Assembly (NCBI GenBank): GCA_024399545.1
Contig: JAKSNS010000018.1
Location: 1-50,547 of the forward strand
Origin: Paludibacteraceae bacterium
GTDB taxonomy: Bacteria > Bacteroidota > Bacteroidia > Bacteroidales > Paludibacteraceae
Reading direction: 5' to 3'
DNA: 50,547 nt
The notes beneath the pieces were generated by a model. It made no database searches. It was given only the letters and a program-made list of their open reading frames with translations, and was not told the origin of the DNA. Of this stretch, positions 45,834 to 50,547 are shown in pieces. The first letter of the stretch is position 1; every line of letters starts with the position of its first letter. Both the position numbers and the translations under genes were made by a program.

Positions 45834-45841
45834 CAAAGGTA
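45834..45841 (-). promoter_or_regulatory. -7 promoter element of rpmB-rpmG-DUF4295
   Basis: TACCTTTG followed by CA on the minus strand, 49 bases before the rpmB ATG. Confidence 0.65.
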
Positions 45842-46066
45842 CGAACTTTTTTCGACCTGCACAAGAAAAACGGCAGCAAAATTAGGCTTTGCCGAAAAAT
45901 ATTTTGAACTGACTATATATCAACCAAATAACACACCCATCGGTGGACATTCCTTGCGTTTTAGCATCAAATTCACGCAATTACTGGAAATCGAAACGAG
46001 AGAAGATGTTTCCCTTCAATGTCCCACGCAGTCATATTTTTGGTAAAGATACGTGCAATACTGTTT

Positions 46067-48763
46067 TTAGTCCTTCTTATTCTTACTATTGTCAGAGTCA
46101 TCCTCCTGATAGTATTTCTCATCGTGGTAATACTTGTCAGAAGTCTTTCCCTTGGTGCCATCACTCTTATAATAATGTGAGCCATAGCCGTAACCATAAC
46201 TACCGCCATAACCATAGCCGTACTTACCGCCATAATAATAGCCCTTACCATATTTGCCAAAGCCAAATATGCTCTTGCCCTTCATAATAGGGACATCATT
46301 AAGCACCGTATATACGTTTTGAATCTGGTCAGCGGCAATTTGCTGCATAAAGGTACGGAAGTACTTCTTGTTAGTCTTCAACGCACGAGCGACGACGATA
46401 TTGATGTCAGCACGTTTCATCATCTCAATAGCATCAGAGACAAGACCAAGAGGAGAGGTATCAACAATAATATAATCGTAACGTTTGCGCAATTCCTCAA
46501 GCACCGTAGTCATCCTATCAGACCTTATTAACTCGGCGGAATTTAGAGGAACAACACCTGAAGGGATAAAGTCAAAACCAAGGCGTTCATCACACTTGAC
46601 AATCACATCATCTATTTCAGCCTCGCCAATCAACAAGTGAACAAGACCTGTATGTTCGCGGTAATTTGTCAACTTAGAAATAGAAGGGTTACGCAAGTCC
46701 ATATCAACAAGAAGAACCCTGTCTGAAATCATAGAGTATATACCAGCGAGGTTGAGTGACACTGAAGTCTTACCATCACCGGATTCAGAAGAGGTTATGA
46801 CAGTGACGATATCCTTCTTCCGTTGGGCGAAAAGTTCAATACGAGTACGAAGGAGACGATAACGTTCAGTAAAGACAGAGCGTTTACTCTTTGTTGAAAT
46901 CACGAGGTCTTTCCTATCTGAATGTAGCAACGAAGAGAGGACAGGGAACTGGCAATTGCGGTAGATATCCTCTTCGTTGTTTATTTTATTGTCAAGCAGT
47001 GCCACTATGATGACATAAGCGGCAGGAATAAGGAGTCCAATCAAGAGACAGATGAGGTAAGTCATTGTCTTATCCTTGCCATTCACAGGAACGAGTGAGG
47101 TACGAGCCTCTTGGAAAATCTTATCGTCAGGGGCATTAGACGCCATGATAATCTGAGCCTCAGAGAGTTTCTGGAGGAGGAAGGTATAATAGTTGTCGCT
47201 AATCTTGTAAGCACGTTCGTAATTAACCATCTCGAACTCGCGGTCAGGCAAAGCCTTGAGGGCAGACATAACCTTGTCGTACTCTTGCTCGAAAGACTTA
47301 CGCTCCATATCGTGGATGCGTTTTACGTTCTTGATAACCTCAAGGAGAGTGAGGCGAATCTCGTTCATACGTTTAGAATACCTGTCATACTGAGGATTCT
47401 TAACACCGATGTCGCTACGCTTCTGCTGAAGTTCGTTGAACTGAGAGACGAGTTCAAGGAGAGTAGGGTCAGCGACACCTATAGAAGAAGGAGCCACGAT
47501 TTTCTCGTCCATCACTGTCTTGGTGAGGTACTTTGAGAGGGATTCAAAATAAGCGTTCTTGAGATTAAGTTCAGAGCGGCGGGTATCCAACTCGTCAAGC
47601 TTAGAGGACACTTGACCAGAATAGCTTGAAATATCGACAAGGTTGTGGGCGACACGGTAACTGCGGAGACGAGCCTCGGAAGATGTCAGGGAGTCGGAAA
47701 GTGAGGCAAGTTGGCTGTTTATGAAATCAATAGTACGCGCAGCCTCTTGGTTTTTCTCGTCAAGGTTATAAGCGATGACCTCTTTCATAAGAGCGTCGAT
47801 GAAATCACAGTCGCGGAGGTAATCAGAGCTTGTCAACTGTACGCTTACTACGGAAGTGGTACAATTCTTGTCGCCAATGAAATTAAGGCCAAGCCTGCCA
47901 GCGAACTCAGACTCAAGAGAGCCAAGGTCGCGGAACCTGAAGAAGAAATCAGGCTGCCCTGGGACAATATACATTTTATCAATGACAATCTGGAAGAGGG
48001 AGCATTCAATCTTTTGACCATAATTGGCCTTGATAGGCTTGAAGCCTTTTGCGAATTTCTCAAGACGATTGTCATAAACATCAGCGATTTCAATACGGAA
48101 AGTGTTGTCGCTGAGAGGGACGAAACGATACTCGAAGGCATAAGCGTCAGGCGCAATGTCAATTTGCGAGATGTGTATAGGCTCACGACCGTAAAGGCTG
48201 CTGACCTTGAAACGTCCTTTTTGGTAGAAATCCACGTCAAAAGGAAGTTTCTGGAGGGTTCTGTTAATCATATTGTAAGAGCCCATGAGGAGGAGTTGGT
48301 CACCGTTTATAAGCGGACTGAAGGTGTTTCCAACGATGTTTTGCATGAAGTCAGGGCCGGATTTTGTAGCAGCATCGATGAAAATCTGCCCCTCGGAAGT
48401 ATATTGTGGCATCCACTTACGGTTGATTAGGAAACCGACACTCAAGGCAACGAGGAAGCCAACGAGGAAAAGAGGCCATTTTGCGAGCAAACGCATTGCC
48501 CACTCCTTATAGTTAATGCCGGAAGGTGCGCCTTGTGGGGTGCCGGGTTGTTGCGGGCCACCATAAGCGTCCTGACCATTTAAGTAGTTTCCGCCAGAGG
48601 TGTAGCCATTCACATAGCCACCACCATTGCTGTAGTAGCGTCCACTGCTGTAGTAGCCACCATTGCCATAGTATCCTGAAGTATAGCCACTGCCGTAATA
48701 ACGGTTGTCGCTGTTTGTGTAATTGCCGTAGTACTTGTTATTATCTTCTTCTTTCTTGCTCAT
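46067..48763 (-). CDS. Wzc-like polysaccharide co-polymerase and tyrosine autokinase
   Basis: The 898-residue inner-membrane protein controls chain length and export of an extracellular polysaccharide. Residues about 1-80 are a Tyr/Gly/Asn-rich tail. A Wzz domain is framed by membrane helices near 93-110 and 575-595, with coiled coils between. The BY-kinase domain has Walker A SSESGDGKTS (near 665), Walker A' VLLVDMDLRNPS and Walker B YIIVDTSPLG. The C-terminal 60 residues are a second Tyr-rich cluster (GKGYYYGGKYGYGYGG), the expected autophosphorylation tail. It lies six bases after an export lipoprotein gene. Confidence 0.93.
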   Translation of the reverse strand: MSKKEEDNNKYYGNYTNSDNRYYGSGYTSGYYGNGGYYSSGRYYSNGGGYVNGYTSGGNYLNGQDAYGGPQQPGTPQGAPSGINYKEWAMRLLAKWPLFLVGFLVALSVGFLINRKWMPQYTSEGQIFIDAATKSGPDFMQNIVGNTFSPLINGDQLLLMGSYNMINRTLQKLPFDVDFYQKGRFKVSSLYGREPIHISQIDIAPDAYAFEYRFVPLSDNTFRIEIADVYDNRLEKFAKGFKPIKANYGQKIECSLFQIVIDKMYIVPGQPDFFFRFRDLGSLESEFAGRLGLNFIGDKNCTTSVVSVQLTSSDYLRDCDFIDALMKEVIAYNLDEKNQEAARTIDFINSQLASLSDSLTSSEARLRSYRVAHNLVDISSYSGQVSSKLDELDTRRSELNLKNAYFESLSKYLTKTVMDEKIVAPSSIGVADPTLLELVSQFNELQQKRSDIGVKNPQYDRYSKRMNEIRLTLLEVIKNVKRIHDMERKSFEQEYDKVMSALKALPDREFEMVNYERAYKISDNYYTFLLQKLSEAQIIMASNAPDDKIFQEARTSLVPVNGKDKTMTYLICLLIGLLIPAAYVIIVALLDNKINNEEDIYRNCQFPVLSSLLHSDRKDLVISTKSKRSVFTERYRLLRTRIELFAQRKKDIVTVITSSESGDGKTSVSLNLAGIYSMISDRVLLVDMDLRNPSISKLTNYREHTGLVHLLIGEAEIDDVIVKCDERLGFDFIPSGVVPLNSAELIRSDRMTTVLEELRKRYDYIIVDTSPLGLVSDAIEMMKRADINIVVARALKTNKKYFRTFMQQIAADQIQNVYTVLNDVPIMKGKSIFGFGKYGKGYYYGGKYGYGYGGSYGYGYGSHYYKSDGTKGKTSDKYYHDEKYYQEDDSDNSKNKKD

Positions 48764-48769
48764 ACCGCA

Positions 48770-49522
48770 TTATTTAAAAAGATTCCAAATTGAGACTAAC
48801 AAGCTGAGAGAGGAGCTGATTAGTCCTATAAAAGATGTATATGAGGAGACGCCCCAGAACCTGCGTTTTGAGACATCAAGGTAAATTACGTCGTTAGGGT
48901 AAATGTAGTAGTATTTAGAGTCGATTATTGATTTGGAGCGAATATCAAATTCGGCTATTTTGGTGCCTTGCGGGGTTTTGCGGAGAATTTTCACGTGCGA
49001 GAAATCGGCTGTTTCGTTTATTCCGCCACAGAGGGCAAGAGCTTGGTAGATTGTGAGGCGCTCCTTGTAAATCGAATAATATCCGCGGTGAGCGTCACCA
49101 ATAACGCAGAAAGTACCTGTGGAGAGTGAGAGTTTGACGAAAGCGTCCTCGACATAATCTCTTAATAATGTGTCGATATGCTGTTCGGCTTCCTGGAGCG
49201 TGAGTCCTTCGATTTTGACGCTTGAGAGGAAAGGGAGGTCAACAGTGCCATCCTCGAAAATACGGTAAGAGTCGGAATTGTTCATATTCCCACCGTAATT
49301 TGAACTTGAGGAGAGCAGTTTGGCGGTTGCAGCGTCAGAGGTGACGACGCGCATCATAATCTCGTCGTTTTTCTGGAGCTTGTATTCACGGTAAAGACCT
49401 TGTTCGTATGAAGGGAGGTTGTCACGCTCCTGTATAAGCCCCACACGGCGAGTGGTATAGCAAGCGGTCAGGGAGATGGCCACTAAGATGGATATGCAAT
49501 ATTTGAGAAAGGATCTGGACAT
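48770..49522 (-). CDS. Polysaccharide export lipoprotein (Wza-like), second of a pair
   Basis: The signal peptide ends in the lipobox SLTACY, so the 250-residue protein is lipid-anchored. The Poly_export domain (LQKNDEIMMRVVTSD near 48) and an SLBB-like part (FCVIGDAHRGYYSIYKERLT; DFSHVKILRKT) follow, then YYIYPNDVIYLDVS and a C-terminal hydrophobic helix. It likely forms part of the outer-membrane exit for the polysaccharide driven by the kinase. One base separates it from its paralogue upstream. Confidence 0.9.
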   Translation of the reverse strand: MSRSFLKYCISILVAISLTACYTTRRVGLIQERDNLPSYEQGLYREYKLQKNDEIMMRVVTSDAATAKLLSSSSNYGGNMNNSDSYRIFEDGTVDLPFLSSVKIEGLTLQEAEQHIDTLLRDYVEDAFVKLSLSTGTFCVIGDAHRGYYSIYKERLTIYQALALCGGINETADFSHVKILRKTPQGTKIAEFDIRSKSIIDSKYYYIYPNDVIYLDVSKRRFWGVSSYTSFIGLISSSLSLLVSIWNLFK

Positions 49523-49523
49523 A

Positions 49524-50348
49524 TTATTTTTTAGAGGCCTTTATGATTGAGTCAATAATTGAGTAGATAAGCACACCGAAAGAGATGGTTGACATTGTGA
49601 GGGAGATTACGCTTGTCACATGGTCAGCGCCCATAACTTTGGCGTCAGAGAAAGGCACGTAGATAACGTCGTTAGGCTGAATGTAATAGAACTCAGAATC
49701 GATTATAGAGCGAGACCTGATGTCGAAGGTCTTGACTACGGTGCCGTTGTTAGTTTGTCGGATTACCTGTATTTTGGAGCGGCGGGAGTAGAGTTGAAGG
49801 TCACCACTCATGGCAAGAGCCTCGAAAATGGTGAATTTCTCCTTTGGGATTATGTATTTGCCACTGCCAGCCTCGCCGAGAATAGAGAAAGTACGGTTGG
49901 CAAGACGAGCGTCAATCGAGAAACCGATAACCATATCCTTCAGTTTGTCTTCGAGGAGCATTTTCACCTGACGGAGCGTAAGACCGAGGACATTGAGTTT
50001 GCCGACATAAGGGTATTCGATGCAACCCTGCTCGTCAACGAGGTAGAGGTAAAGGCGTGAACTACTGTTATCGGAAGAGAAGTACTGAGAGTTGTTTCCG
50101 TAAGAAGAGTAGGTGAAACCGTTGAACATCTCCATGACATCCTGGTCGATAGCAGTAAGGCGGATGTAGATGTAGTCGCCTTTCTGGAGTTGGTAGTCAG
50201 AGAACTCAACAGTGTCGGAATATTGTGGCAAATCGTCACGAGTCTGGAGATAATTAATCTTTTTGGAGACAACGCAAGAAGAGAGCAATAGAGCTGAAAA
50301 CAAGGTCATTGCCAACAACTTGAGTCCGTATTTAGTATATAACCGCAT
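49524..50348 (-). CDS. Polysaccharide export lipoprotein (Wza-like), first of a pair
   Basis: The 274-residue protein starts at ATG 50348 (MRLYTKYGLKLLAMTLFSAL) with the lipobox LLSSCV. Upstream in-frame ATGs would bury this signal, and the promoter lies between them and 50348. The domain order (LQKGDYIYIRLTAID; LGEAGSGKYIIPKEKFT; YYIQPNDVIYVPFSD; terminal hydrophobic helix) repeats that of the next gene, so the two are tandem paralogues that may form a mixed or two-layer channel. Confidence 0.9.
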   Translation of the reverse strand: MRLYTKYGLKLLAMTLFSALLLSSCVVSKKINYLQTRDDLPQYSDTVEFSDYQLQKGDYIYIRLTAIDQDVMEMFNGFTYSSYGNNSQYFSSDNSSSRLYLYLVDEQGCIEYPYVGKLNVLGLTLRQVKMLLEDKLKDMVIGFSIDARLANRTFSILGEAGSGKYIIPKEKFTIFEALAMSGDLQLYSRRSKIQVIRQTNNGTVVKTFDIRSRSIIDSEFYYIQPNDVIYVPFSDAKVMGADHVTSVISLTMSTISFGVLIYSIIDSIIKASKK

Positions 50349-50376
50349 AGATAATGTAAGCACAAATATGAGTTTG

Positions 50377-50384
50377 CAAAGGTA
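50377..50384 (-). promoter_or_regulatory. -7 promoter element of the polysaccharide export operon
   Basis: TACCTTTG followed by CA on the minus strand, 29 bases before ATG 50348. It supports the short start and drives both lipoproteins and the kinase. Confidence 0.65.
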
Positions 50385-50472
50385 GCAATAATTTTTGACA
50401 CAACAAAGGAAAATTGAAAATATTTTCTCGACAGGCAAAAAAGGCGACAGATTAGGTAGTTGGTTTGAGTAC

Positions 50473-50547
50473 GGATAGGTCAATGTACCGTTAATGTATC
50501 GTTAATCTATCGTTAATCTATCGTTAATCTATCGTTAATGTATCGTT
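50473..50547. repeat. Tandem 11-bp repeats at the window edge
   Basis: The unit TATCGTTAATC is repeated about six times, with TACCGTTAATG and TATCGTTAATG variants at the ends, and continues beyond the window. It lies upstream of the polysaccharide export promoter. No palindrome or spacer pattern is present, so it is not a CRISPR array. Confidence 0.9.

Noticed and set aside
47711-48430. 239-residue plus-strand frame inside the Wzc-like gene
   Set aside because: Antisense to a clear BY-kinase/Wzz coding sequence.
50473-50547. Tandem repeat as a CRISPR array or replication origin iterons
   Set aside because: No spacers; no DnaA or replication gene nearby in the window.

Overview
The window comes from a member of the Bacteroidota, most likely the order Bacteroidales. 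Three things point there. Many genes are preceded by the Bacteroidota -7 promoter signature TAnnTTTG, often as TACCTTTGCA or TAACTTTGCA. Lineage genes are present: a PorT-like barrel protein, a GldB-like lipoprotein, the DUF4295/L33/L28 cluster and a two-lipoprotein plus BY-kinase polysaccharide export set. Core genes also have Bacteroidales-type architectures. The species cannot be fixed from sequence alone.

Layout. Positions 1-2602 hold a membrane protein, an HD-domain phosphohydrolase and lpxK. Positions 2618-3690 are a decayed IS3-family element. recA (4371-5372) is followed by a secreted MORN-repeat protein, a convergent PorT-like gene, a 2x[4Fe-4S] ferredoxin, tRNA-Arg(CCG), pnp, and infC-rpmI-rplT. 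infC appears to start at AUA. tRNA-Glu(CTC) and the menaquinone genes follow: menF-menD-menB-menC overlap one another, while menE is separated from them by a repeat element and an unknown gene. Positions 17948-31677 are accessory DNA interrupted by one housekeeping gene (a PreA-like dehydrogenase). From 31678 on there is the cell-shape operon (mreB-mreC-mreD-mrdA-rodA) behind a flippase, ruvB and an ABC ATPase, then gldB-like, fur-family and S37 peptidase genes, a BIG2 lipoprotein, ribosomal L28/L33/DUF4295, and a capsule/exopolysaccharide export operon.

The accessory region is the most interesting part. It carries (i) a roughly 430-nt, highly structured untranslated RNA with its own promoter that runs into (ii) a two-gene restriction-modification-like system, whose large subunit joins GIY-YIG, SF2 helicase and Eco57I-type methylase domains; and (iii) a pair of overlapping reverse transcriptases that look like a type 3 defense-associated RT system (DRT3; UG3 + UG8). 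The second RT is split by a 650-bp internally deleted IS4-type element. A 9-bp target duplication (ATTGATAAA) allows exact in-frame reconstruction to about 637 residues. Just downstream, 27638-27851 can fold into a compact RNA closed by a 16-position stem, with four hairpins, one of which presents a CACACAC loop. That is what would be expected of a DRT3 template RNA, and I have not seen this locus described.

Several short repeat families occur: a promoter-bearing element in front of recA and menE, a 210-bp palindromic MITE, a second 209-bp MITE, and a 320-bp duplicated module. They mark the island as recombinationally active. No sequence search or folding program was run; all assignments come from reading motifs, frames and base pairing by eye.
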